Positions 7,827 through 13,639 of a stretch of 15,079 nt of DNA are shown here, piece after piece. The position numbers were made by a program, and so were the translations under genes. The notes beneath the pieces are model-generated. The model had not been told where the DNA came from, searched no databases, and saw nothing but the letters and a program-made list of their open reading frames with translations. This DNA comes from an uncultured Clostridia bacterium (GTDB taxonomy: Bacteria; Bacillota; Clostridia; Christensenellales; DUVY01). Every line of letters begins with the position of its first letter. Within the stretch, counting starts at the first letter, position 1. The stretch lies in the NCBI GenBank assembly GCA_937895465.1, contig CALAYY010000112.1, forward strand, positions 1-15,079. Reading direction: 5' to 3'.

Positions 7827-7858
7827 AAAAAAGGCTTAATATGTATCCATAAGTCCTT
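7827..7858 (-). terminator. Candidate terminator of the flavoprotein/TetR operon
   Basis: On the minus strand, AAGGACTTA at the end of the TetR gene pairs with TAAGCCTT across its stop codon (one bulged base) and is followed by a run of Ts (7827-7832). The hairpin overlaps the last codons of the gene, which is common for compact terminators. Confidence 0.5.
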
Positions 7859-8414
7859 TCATTACAAACGTTCCTATATATTCTTGCAGCTGCGGAAAAT
7901 ATTGAATACCTATTTCTTCTTTGTGCGTGTCAATATTGATAATAGCCGAAAAAATAGCCATAATCATTTGAGCATCTATATCCTTTCTCATTTTGCCGTC
8001 GTCTTGCCATTGTTTTATTACATCAATAAAACAATCAAAAACAAAATCAATATGAGCTGTTCCCTTTTCCTGTCTATAAAGCTTTTCTATTCTATTATAA
8101 ACATCTTTGTTATACCATTCTCTAAGTATTGAATTGGATTTTATCCCATTAATATTTTTGGTTATCATTTCTTCCAGAACAACCATAGGTTCTTTATCCA
8201 AATCCACCGTTTCCAAAATGCTCTTTTTCAATTTTATATTTTCTTCAAGAAAAATATCCAAAAACAGCTTATCCTTAGAATCATAATAATTATAAAATGT
8301 ACCCGTTGCCATGCCTGCCCCTTTAGTAATCTTGGCAACATTGGTACCCTTAAATCCATTTTTACTGAATAATTCTTTTCCGCTTTTCAAAAGTTCGGCT
8401 CTTTTGTCTGTCAA
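7836..8414 (-). CDS. TetR/AcrR-family transcriptional regulator
   Basis: A 192-residue one-component regulator. The N-terminal DNA-binding domain is clear: ELLKSGKELFSKNGFKGTNVAKITKGAGMATGTFYNYYDSKDKLFLDIF spans about residues 7-55, with the helix-turn-helix at about 25-44 and the typical GTFYNYYxSKxxL recognition region. The C-terminal ligand domain is divergent and its effector cannot be predicted. The start is TTG; AAGGAG (8421-8426) lies 6 bases upstream and the domain begins right after it, so no later ATG is plausible. It is 18 bp downstream of the flavoprotein gene and probably co-transcribed. The perfect inverted repeat at 9224-9255 on the operon promoter is the likely binding site, which gives negative autoregulation. 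Confidence 0.93.
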   Translation of the reverse strand: MTDKRAELLKSGKELFSKNGFKGTNVAKITKGAGMATGTFYNYYDSKDKLFLDIFLEENIKLKKSILETVDLDKEPMVVLEEMITKNINGIKSNSILREWYNKDVYNRIEKLYRQEKGTAHIDFVFDCFIDVIKQWQDDGKMRKDIDAQMIMAIFSAIINIDTHKEEIGIQYFPQLQEYIGTFVMKGLMDTY

Positions 8415-8432
8415 GTCTGTCTCCTTATAACC

Positions 8433-9200
8433 TTATATTTTCTTGCCTATTACACATCCTAAAAAATCAAAAAATCTGCCTGCTAGCTTTTTGACAGGTC
8501 CAAGCTTTGTTTTATAATAATAGTCTGATTCAAACCAGCCTTTATCCTTAAAATAAAAATAATCATAATACCTTACTGATGCACTTTTTAGCCCTGAACG
8601 CCCTGTTCTAAATAACATCAGCCTAAAAAAAGACGGCTTAGACGGCGCAGTGCGAATTAACCCTTTATAAAATCTATGGGCTGCCTTGCTTACCTTAGAT
8701 TCCATTGCTTGTTTTTGCTTGTCACTCATCGGATCCAAAGTCCAAAGACTGCAGCCTTTGGTAACAGAAAATCCCAAATGTCCGCCTGTTTCTTCAATAT
8801 ATTTGCGTATATTATCCCCCACAGGAACACCTTGTGTCAATACGGCGGTAAATGTTTTATGAAAAAATCTCGGTCGGTGAAATATAAACGCAATACGGTC
8901 AAAAAAGTTTTTCATGCGTGCAGAAACCTGATATGCATAACTGGGTGTGGCAAAAATCACACCGTCAGACTCCTCAATCTTTTTGATAAGTACATCCCTA
9001 TCGTCTTTCAGCGGACAATGCTCCTCACCTTTGTCAAAACACACCTTGCAGCCGCGGCAAAATTCAAGATGATAATCACTCAAAAACACATATTCAAAGT
9101 CGATATCTTCATATTGTTTTAAGTTTTTTTCAAATTCGTTTATAGCCCGATAAGTTGCTTTTTTGCTTTCGGTTCCTATAAAAGCAGTTACTTTTTTCAT
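8433..9200 (-). CDS. Iron-sulfur-flavoprotein-like NADPH-dependent FMN reductase family protein
   Basis: A 255-residue flavodoxin-fold redox protein. The N-terminal strand and phosphate loop (VTAFIGTESKKATYRAI, 4-20) are followed by the compact cysteine motif C48-x2-C51-x2-C54-x7-C62. This fits the C-x2-C-x2-C-x4-7-C pattern that binds a [4Fe-4S] cluster in the archaeal iron-sulfur flavoprotein (Isf). ATPSYAYQVSARMKNFFDR (84-102) is the usual FMN-contact region of this family. The C-terminal part (about 175-255) is longer and more basic/aromatic than in minimal family members. The ATG has AGGGAGA just upstream. It is the first gene of an operon with the TetR regulator, which suggests induction by a small toxic compound or redox stress. 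The physiological substrate is unknown, and cluster binding is inferred from the cysteines. Confidence 0.85.
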   Translation of the reverse strand: MKKVTAFIGTESKKATYRAINEFEKNLKQYEDIDFEYVFLSDYHLEFCRGCKVCFDKGEEHCPLKDDRDVLIKKIEESDGVIFATPSYAYQVSARMKNFFDRIAFIFHRPRFFHKTFTAVLTQGVPVGDNIRKYIEETGGHLGFSVTKGCSLWTLDPMSDKQKQAMESKVSKAAHRFYKGLIRTAPSKPSFFRLMLFRTGRSGLKSASVRYYDYFYFKDKGWFESDYYYKTKLGPVKKLAGRFFDFLGCVIGKKI

Positions 9201-9223
9201 TATTTCTCCCTAATCAAAAATTG

Positions 9224-9255
9224 ATATGAATGAATATTTTTTTATTCATTCATAT
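9224..9255. promoter_or_regulatory. Perfect inverted repeat, probable TetR operator
   Basis: Two perfect 13-bp arms (ATATGAATGAATA at 9224-9236 and its complement at 9243-9255) flank six Ts. The arms contain the TGAATGA-type half-site seen at many TetR-family operators. It covers the end of the -10 box and the start region of the operon promoter, so bound repressor would block transcription. Confidence 0.75.
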
Positions 9256-9283
9256 TTTAGCACAACAAATACTTTCTTGTCAA
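9254..9283 (-). promoter_or_regulatory. Promoter of the flavoprotein-tetR operon
   Basis: On the minus strand a perfect TTGACA (9278-9283) is followed by an 18-base spacer and TAAAAT (9254-9259). The predicted start is inside the inverted repeat at 9224-9255, about 50 bases before the flavoprotein ATG. Confidence 0.75.
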
Positions 9284-9284
9284 T

Positions 9285-9329
9285 AAAAATTAGTGATTAA
9301 TAAAAGTGCTAATAATCCTGCTAATTTTT
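9285..9329 (-). terminator. Candidate terminator after glpK
   Basis: AAAAATTAG and CTAATTTTT form a perfect 9-bp inverted repeat (9285-9293 and 9321-9329), and a further 5 bp (GATTA/TAATC) can pair inside it. It lies 12 bp after the glpK stop and just upstream of the next operon's -35 box. The stem is AT-rich and the loop long, so this is a moderate call. Confidence 0.45.
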
Positions 9330-9341
9330 AAAATGAACTTT

Positions 9342-10826
9342 TTATCCTCTTGCCCTTTGGATTGCTTTGTGCCAATTATCAATTAAGGTTTTGCGGCGTT
9401 TTACATCCATTTCAGAATAAAATATTTTTTCTTCGTTATTGCGTTTTAGTTCATCAATACTATCCCAGTACCCTATGGCAAGACCTGCAAGGTATGCTGC
9501 ACCTAGTGCGGTAGTTTCCAAAACATTAGGACGCACAACTTCCAAATCTGCAATATCCGCTTGAAACTGCATCAAAAAGTCATTGACACATGCGCCGCCA
9601 TCAACATTAAGCCTGTTAATTTTGGAGCCCAAATCCTTTTCTAATGCATTGAGAACATCCAGACTTTGATACGCAATTGACTCCAATGCTGCTCTTATAA
9701 TATGCTCTTTTTTCGTTCCTCTTGTAAGTCCTGTTATAATCCCGCGTGCTTGTCCGTCCCAATACGGCGCACCAAGACCAGTAAAGGCAGGCACCAAGAA
9801 AACGCCCTCTGTATCATTTACTTTTCGTGCATATTTTTCACTTTCGCAAGAGGTACGCAGCAGCTTCAAACCGTCTCTTAACCATTGAATTACCGCACCG
9901 CCCACAAAGACACTGCCTTCTAGGGCATAACTAGGCTCTTGGGACAGCCCAGCACATAAGGTGGTAATAAGTCTTTGATTAGATTTGACGGCGTGTTTGC
10001 CTGTATTTAACAACAAAAAACAGCCTGTACCGTAAGTGTTTTTTATATCTCCCTCATTAATACAAAGATGTCCAAAAAGTGAGCCTTGCTGATCCCCTAC
10101 AGCGCAAGCAATAGGTATGCTCTCACCCAAAACACTCTTGTCTGCACAGCCCATAATATGCCCAGAGGGAAACACTTGGGGCAGCATATTTTGAGGTATA
10201 TCAAATAACTTACAAAGCTCTTTATCCCACTCCAGAGTATGAATATTAAAAAGCATAGTACGGGAAGCATTGGTGTAATCAGTAGCAAAAATCTGATTAC
10301 CTGATAAACACCACATTAGATATGTATCTACTGTTCCTGCCAAAAGTTCGCCTCTATTTGCCGCCGCCCTAGCACCTGACACATTATCCAAAATCCATTT
10401 TATCTTGGATGCAGAAAAATACGCATCCATAACAAGTCCGGTTTTAGAAAAAATCATATCGCTAAAGCCTTGGCTTTTTAGCTTTTGCATATAATCTGCT
10501 GTCCGTCTGCATTGCCAGACTATAGCATTATAAACAGGTCTGCCGCTAATTTTATCCCAAACAATTACCGTTTCACGCTGATTGGCTATACCTAAAGCGG
10601 CAATATCTTTTGGACTGATGCCGGCGGTTTTTAATGCGTCTTTATATACTTCAATCTGAGTATTTAGAATATCCTGCTGATTATGTTCTACCCAACCGGG
10701 TTTTGGATATATTTGCTTAAATTCTTTTTGAGATTTGGAAATAATGTTGCAATAACGGTCAAAAATAATGCACCTAGAGCTTGTAGTCCCCTGATCAAGT
10801 GCTACTATATATTTATCTTTCATCAT
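9342..10826 (-). CDS. glpK: Glycerol kinase
   Basis: Cytoplasmic FGGY-family kinase of 494 residues that phosphorylates glycerol with ATP to sn-glycerol-3-phosphate. The length is normal. Visible signatures are the phosphate loop DQGTTSSR (11-18), WVEHNQQDI (45-53), the glycerol-binding residues R84-E85 (NQRET), W104, Y136 and D245 (GDQQGSLFG), and the ATP-site motif NTYGTGCF (263-270). VPAFTGLGAPYWD (345-357) is also characteristic. The activation-loop histidine phosphorylated by HPr in enterococcal enzymes appears to be replaced (about S231), so PTS activation is not expected. The start has tandem ATG codons (10824-10826 and 10821-10823) after AGGGGAT; either could be used. It lies 37 bp after nrdR on the same strand, probably in one transcript. 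No glpF or glpD is nearby. Confidence 0.96.
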   Translation of the reverse strand: MMKDKYIVALDQGTTSSRCIIFDRYCNIISKSQKEFKQIYPKPGWVEHNQQDILNTQIEVYKDALKTAGISPKDIAALGIANQRETVIVWDKISGRPVYNAIVWQCRRTADYMQKLKSQGFSDMIFSKTGLVMDAYFSASKIKWILDNVSGARAAANRGELLAGTVDTYLMWCLSGNQIFATDYTNASRTMLFNIHTLEWDKELCKLFDIPQNMLPQVFPSGHIMGCADKSVLGESIPIACAVGDQQGSLFGHLCINEGDIKNTYGTGCFLLLNTGKHAVKSNQRLITTLCAGLSQEPSYALEGSVFVGGAVIQWLRDGLKLLRTSCESEKYARKVNDTEGVFLVPAFTGLGAPYWDGQARGIITGLTRGTKKEHIIRAALESIAYQSLDVLNALEKDLGSKINRLNVDGGACVNDFLMQFQADIADLEVVRPNVLETTALGAAYLAGLAIGYWDSIDELKRNNEEKIFYSEMDVKRRKTLIDNWHKAIQRARG

Positions 10827-10863
10827 ATATCCCCTATTTTGATAAAAGCAACAAATCTATTAA

Positions 10864-11325
10864 TCAGTCATTAATTTTATTTTCAAATTCTTCTATAAAG
10901 TCCATAAAGGTATTGATATCCTTAAATTTGCGATAGACCGCCGCAAAACGGATATATGCAACCTCATCAACTTCTTTCAGCCCTTCCATAACCATCTCAC
11001 CTATTTCATGCGAAGGAATTTCTCTGACCATAGAATTATTTACTTGCTTGACTATGTCGTTAACAAGCTCGTCAATTTTTTGAATAGGAACCGAACGCTT
11101 TTCACATGCCTTAACAATACCCATACGGATTTTTTCCGCGTTAAAGGGCTGGCGGCTGCCGCCGTTTTTGACAACCAAAACAGGCGTTATTTCTATAGTT
11201 TCATAAGTAGTAAAACGCTTCTTGCATTCCAGACATTCTCTTCTTCGTCTTATCGAATTATTTTCGTCTGTAGAGCGGCTGTCTATAACCTTGCTTTCTT
11301 CATAAGCGCAAAACGGACACTTCAT
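10864..11325 (-). CDS. nrdR: Transcriptional repressor NrdR
   Basis: A 153-residue nucleotide-sensing repressor of ribonucleotide reductase genes. The N-terminal zinc ribbon has C3, C6, C31 and C34 (MKCPFC and CLECKKRFTTYE), with the conserved SIRRRREC stretch between. The ATP-cone domain follows (about 46-136: VVKNGGSRQPFNAEKI, EVAYIRFAAVYRKFKDI) and binds ATP/dATP. Length and motifs are typical. The ATG is preceded by AGGA (11332-11335). It is the first gene of a possible nrdR-glpK transcript. No ribonucleotide reductase gene and no clear NrdR boxes are in the window, so its targets lie elsewhere. Confidence 0.97.
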   Translation of the reverse strand: MKCPFCAYEESKVIDSRSTDENNSIRRRRECLECKKRFTTYETIEITPVLVVKNGGSRQPFNAEKIRMGIVKACEKRSVPIQKIDELVNDIVKQVNNSMVREIPSHEIGEMVMEGLKEVDEVAYIRFAAVYRKFKDINTFMDFIEEFENKIND

Positions 11326-11350
11326 TTTACATCCTGCCCTTTTTTCTTTT

Positions 11351-11379
11351 ATTATACAACATTAATAACTTTTATCCAA
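11351..11379 (-). promoter_or_regulatory. Candidate promoter of nrdR
   Basis: On the minus strand a perfect TATAAT (11351-11356) lies 17 bases after a weak TTGGAT (11374-11379). It is close upstream of the nrdR ribosome site. The -10 box is strong and the -35 box poor. Confidence 0.45.
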
Positions 11380-11480
11380 ACAAAAAGTTTTTATAAAAAA
11401 TATGTTAAAGACTCTGAGCCTTTTTAATCAAATTATCATTGCGTATAGAAAATAAAGCCCCCTTTTTAAAATGGAGTCTA

Positions 11481-11525
11481 AGGAATCTATTATCTTTACA
11501 GCTTACAGGAAACAAAGCCTTCTTT
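11481..11525 (+). repeat. 45-bp imperfect direct repeat, copy 1
   Basis: Matches 11952-11996 at 41 of 45 positions (core ATCTTTACAGCTTA). The bases before it (AAATGGAGTCT) look like a decayed version of the AAAGGAGCCT arm of the two-hairpin repeat. This suggests an eroded element copy covering about 11456-11570. Confidence 0.75.
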
Positions 11526-11584
11526 ATTTAAAATTGCCTTTAGGAAGCCAAACCTTCTTTCAATATTTATAGTTCATAAAAACC

Positions 11585-11641
11585 CAAGCCTTCTTTTTCA
11601 AAAGAAGGTGGCATTGCCGTAAGGCAATGCCGGATGATTTA
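11585..11641 (-). repeat. Two-hairpin intergenic repeat, copy B (divergent stems)
   Basis: Same layout as the other copies but with different stem sequences. A perfect 9-bp CCTTCTTTT/AAAAGAAGG hairpin (11589-11597 with 11600-11608) is followed by a perfect 9-bp GGCATTGCC/GGCAATGCC hairpin (11610-11618 with 11623-11631, loop GTAA). It ends with GATGATTTA in place of GAGGATTAA. Confidence 0.75.
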
Positions 11642-11741
11642 TTTTGCATAGCTTTAAAAAGTATTATGAAAGACATATTAAGTCATAAGAACTTTTTCTA
11701 AAATCCTTCGCTCTCATTGTATTATTTTTGACTATAATAAA

Positions 11742-11790
11742 TTAATCCTCAGTCGGCTAACGCCGACAGCTCCTTTTGATAAAGGAGCCT
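11742..11790 (+). repeat. Two-hairpin intergenic repeat, copy C
   Basis: TTAATCCTCA leads into GTCGGC/GCCGAC (11752-11757 with 11762-11767, loop TAAC) and then GCTCCTTT/AAAGGAGC (11769-11776 with 11781-11788). The 49 bases differ from copy D at a single position (TGAT for TGAC). The flank at 11730-11741 is shared with copy A. Confidence 0.85.
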
Positions 11791-11860
11791 TTAGAGTCTA
11801 TCTAATAGCTTTATAAAATAAATGACTTTTTGCGGGCATTGAGAGAACTCTGCTTAGAGT

Positions 11861-11898
11861 CCGACTAAAATTGCTTTAGCAATTTTGCGTTTGGTCGG
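11861..11898. repeat. Nested hairpin between repeat copies C and D
   Basis: A perfect inner hairpin AAAATTGC/GCAATTTT (11867-11874 with 11879-11886) is enclosed by CCGAC/GTCGG (11861-11865 with 11894-11898) with a bulge, followed by CTTTT. A smaller ACTCT/AGAGT hairpin lies just upstream. It could act as a terminator or belong to the repeat family. Confidence 0.5.
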
Positions 11899-11901
11899 CT
11901 T

Positions 11902-11950
11902 TTAATCCTCAGTCGGCTAACGCCGACAGCTCCTTTTGACAAAGGAGCCT
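11902..11950 (+). repeat. Two-hairpin intergenic repeat, copy D
   Basis: Hairpins GTCGGC/GCCGAC (11912-11917 with 11922-11927) and GCTCCTTT/AAAGGAGC (11929-11936 with 11941-11948), preceded by TTAATCCTCA. It faces copy E across about 37 bp, so that D plus E form a unit with inverted ends (11902-12041). Confidence 0.85.
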
Positions 11951-11951
11951 G

Positions 11952-11996
11952 AAGAATCTATAATCTTTACAGCTTATAGGAAACAAAGCCTCCTTT
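11952..11996 (+). repeat. 45-bp imperfect direct repeat, copy 2
   Basis: Matches 11481-11525 at 41 of 45 positions. It bridges repeat copies D and E, which implies that the segment between the facing hairpin pairs is itself part of the mobile or duplicated unit. Confidence 0.75.
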
Positions 11997-12041
11997 CTCC
12001 AAAGGAGGTGGCTTTCGCTTTAGCGAAAGACGGAAGATTAA
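11988..12041 (-). repeat. Two-hairpin intergenic repeat, copy E (divergent stems)
   Basis: Inverted relative to copy D. It has a perfect CCTCCTTT/AAAGGAGG hairpin (11989-11996 with 12001-12008), then a perfect CTTTCGC/GCGAAAG hairpin (12012-12018 with 12023-12029), ending in GACGGAAGATTAA. The last 13 bases are the complement of the start of copy D at 11 of 13 positions. Confidence 0.8.
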
Positions 12042-12126
12042 TTTTTTAAAGTAGTATAAAAACATTATGAAAAATCTAAGTGTCTATATTATAAAAAATA
12101 GCCTTATAAAAACTGTTTTCAAAAAA

Positions 12127-12630
12127 CTAATCTTTGTTTTGATAATATTTCATAAAATAATTGATATTTTGGTCGTGTGTTGGGCTTTGATTATAATATG
12201 CACCGTTTTTTGGCGGTGAAGACTTATTTTGACCGTTCATATAATAAGCGTTGGAATCTTGGGAACTGCTGCGATAACCATCAATATCATTAGGCATAAA
12301 ATCAACACAAATATCTTCTTGACAGCAGCAATCATCTCTATCCTTATCCTTGTCTTTATCATGGCAGCCTTGAGGACGGGAAGAAAATGATTGCGGTCTT
12401 AATTCTACCAATATGACATCCTCGCCTATTTTTTTGATGTCGCACCATTTTATAAAGATGTTATCGCAAGCTTTGAAAAAAGTCCATTTCCTAATGCCAG
12501 GAACAATAAAGCCTTCTATATGCCCTTTGATATTAAAAATGACATCAATAATCCTGCCCAGCCTCCTGCCGTCAATCAGATTGATTACATCTTTTTTTCT
12601 AAGTTCGCAAAATGTAAGCTGTATTTCCAT
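12127..12630 (-). CDS. YlmC/YmxH-family PRC-barrel protein with long C-terminal tail
   Basis: A 167-residue protein linked by family and position to sporulation. Residues 1-78 are a YlmC/YmxH-type PRC-barrel domain (LRKKDVINLIDGRRLGRIIDVIFNIKGHIEGFIVPG and WCDIKKIGEDVILVEL). Family members are usually only about 80-90 residues, so the remaining 90 residues are an addition. That tail is low-complexity: RPQGCHDKDKDKDRDDCCCQEDICVD (85-110) has four cysteines after an Asp/Lys run, then a Ser/Asn/Tyr/Pro-rich stretch. It is probably disordered and might bind metal or be cross-linked, which is speculation. The ATG follows a GGGGGAT site and a TATAAT box at 12654-12659. The gene diverges from sigG; in many Clostridia a YlmC/YmxH gene lies beside sigG. 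Confidence 0.85.
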   Translation of the reverse strand: MEIQLTFCELRKKDVINLIDGRRLGRIIDVIFNIKGHIEGFIVPGIRKWTFFKACDNIFIKWCDIKKIGEDVILVELRPQSFSSRPQGCHDKDKDKDRDDCCCQEDICVDFMPNDIDGYRSSSQDSNAYYMNGQNKSSPPKNGAYYNQSPTHDQNINYFMKYYQNKD

Positions 12631-12722
12631 AATCCCCCAAAAATCCTTAGTAGATTATATATGACATTCCTGCCAATTGTGTGAAAATATTCTTTTCAAA
12701 AACTCTTTAAATTCTTTTTGGA

Positions 12723-12752
12723 GTATAAAAGACTTAGTTTTCGCCCAAACTA
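12723..12752 (+). promoter_or_regulatory. Forespore (sigma-F/sigma-G type) promoter of sigG
   Basis: GTATA (12723-12727), a 15-base spacer and GCCCAAACTA (12743-12752) match the Bacillus sigma-F pattern (GYATA, N15, GGnnAnAHTR) at all but one fixed position. It lies 29 bp before the sigG ATG. No comparable sigma-A promoter is seen here, which fits forespore-only expression of sigG. Confidence 0.6.
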
Positions 12753-12781
12753 TAAGACATACTTAGGATTTTGGAGGATAT

Positions 12782-13549
12782 ATGGCAAAAGTTGTAATAT
12801 GCGGTCTTGACACATCCACTCTCCCAAAGCTTTCCAATCAAGAAATAACCGATTTGATGAAACAGCTCAAAACAGGCGACGAAGAAGCCCGTCAGCAATT
12901 TATTATTGGCAATATGCGGCTGGTGCTGTGTGTAGTACAGCGGTTTATGGGCAGAAAAGAAAATATTGACGATATCTTTCAGGTAGGTTGTGTGGGGCTT
13001 ATTAAGGCAATTGACAATTTTAATACAGCGCTCAATGTAAAATTTTCAACTTATGCAGTGCCTATGATTATAGGCGAAATCAGAAGATTTTTGAGAGATA
13101 ACAACAGCGTAAGAGTAAGCAGGTCATTAAGAGATACAGCATATAAGGCATTGCAGGCACGTGAAGCCTTGGAGTTAAAATCCAATAATGAGCCTACCTT
13201 GGAAGAAATAGCCGCAGCCATTGATATGCCAATAAGAGAAGTGGTATATGCATTGGATGCCATAAGCGACCCTGTTTCATTATTTGACCCTGTTTATCAT
13301 GACGGCGGTGATGCTATAACTTTGGTTGACCAATTAAGAGATGAAAAAAACTCTGACGAAAACTGGACGGAAAATGTAGCTTTGAAAGAATCTATAAGAA
13401 AACTTGCGGAAAGAGAACGGCAAATATTATATCTAAGATACTTTGAAGGCAAAACTCAGATTGAAGTAAGTGAGGAAATAGGCATAAGTCAAGCACAAGT
13501 ATCAAGGCTAGAAAAAAACGCATTAAAAACTATTTCTAAGACAATGTAA
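12782..13549 (+). CDS. sigG: RNA polymerase sporulation sigma factor SigG
   Basis: A 255-residue sigma-70 family factor that directs late forespore transcription. The SigG-specific N-terminus (KVVICGLDTSTLPKLSNQE, 3-21) is present. Region 2 is very well conserved (NMRLVLCVVQRF, DDIFQVGCVGLIKAIDNF, VKFSTYAVPMIIGEIRRFLRDN, about 44-107). Region 3 begins VRVSRSLRDTAYKALQ (110-125), and region 4 has the helix-turn-helix TQIEVSEEIGISQAQVSRLEKNALK near the C-terminus. GGAGG (12773-12777) precedes the ATG. It is transcribed alone from a forespore-type promoter and ends at a strong hairpin. The divergent YlmC-like gene agrees with the usual sporulation context. SigF is the closest alternative but lacks this N-terminus. 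Confidence 0.96.
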   Translation: MAKVVICGLDTSTLPKLSNQEITDLMKQLKTGDEEARQQFIIGNMRLVLCVVQRFMGRKENIDDIFQVGCVGLIKAIDNFNTALNVKFSTYAVPMIIGEIRRFLRDNNSVRVSRSLRDTAYKALQAREALELKSNNEPTLEEIAAAIDMPIREVVYALDAISDPVSLFDPVYHDGGDAITLVDQLRDEKNSDENWTENVALKESIRKLAERERQILYLRYFEGKTQIEVSEEIGISQAQVSRLEKNALKTISKTM

Positions 13550-13557
13550 TTAAAGTT

Positions 13558-13587
13558 AGACACTGAAAAATCCTTCAGTGTCTTTTT
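13558..13587 (+). terminator. Intrinsic terminator of sigG
   Basis: A perfect 10-bp stem (AGACACTGAA at 13558-13567 with TTCAGTGTCT at 13574-13583), 6-base loop, and a run of five Ts ending at 13587. It may also stop transcripts from the convergent GIY-YIG gene. Confidence 0.88.
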
Positions 13588-13639
13588 ATTATGTATCAAT
13601 TATCTCTATATCACATATTATATTATTTTTTATTGACCT

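Larger units (their letters stand above)
11326..12126. other. 801-bp gene-free interval rich in repeats
   Basis: No credible gene was found on either strand between nrdR and the YlmC-like gene; the frames here lack ribosome sites and cross the hairpins. It contains the nrdR promoter, a decayed repeat region (about 11456-11570), repeat copies B, C, D and E, a further hairpin at 11861-11898, and AT-rich filler. It looks like an accumulation site for intergenic repeats rather than a lost gene. Confidence 0.75.

Noticed and set aside
8676..9122. A 148-codon plus-strand frame opposite the flavoprotein gene
   Set aside because: It lies entirely within a gene with clear flavodoxin-fold and cysteine motifs, and its translation has no recognisable domain.
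11008..11427. A 139-codon plus-strand frame opposite nrdR
   Set aside because: It is a shadow of nrdR, rich in Phe/Ser/Thr, with no ribosome site.
11742..11950. Possible CRISPR array in the repeat-rich interval
   Set aside because: The repeats are irregularly spaced, occur in both orientations, contain two hairpins each and are not separated by uniform spacers; no cas gene is present.
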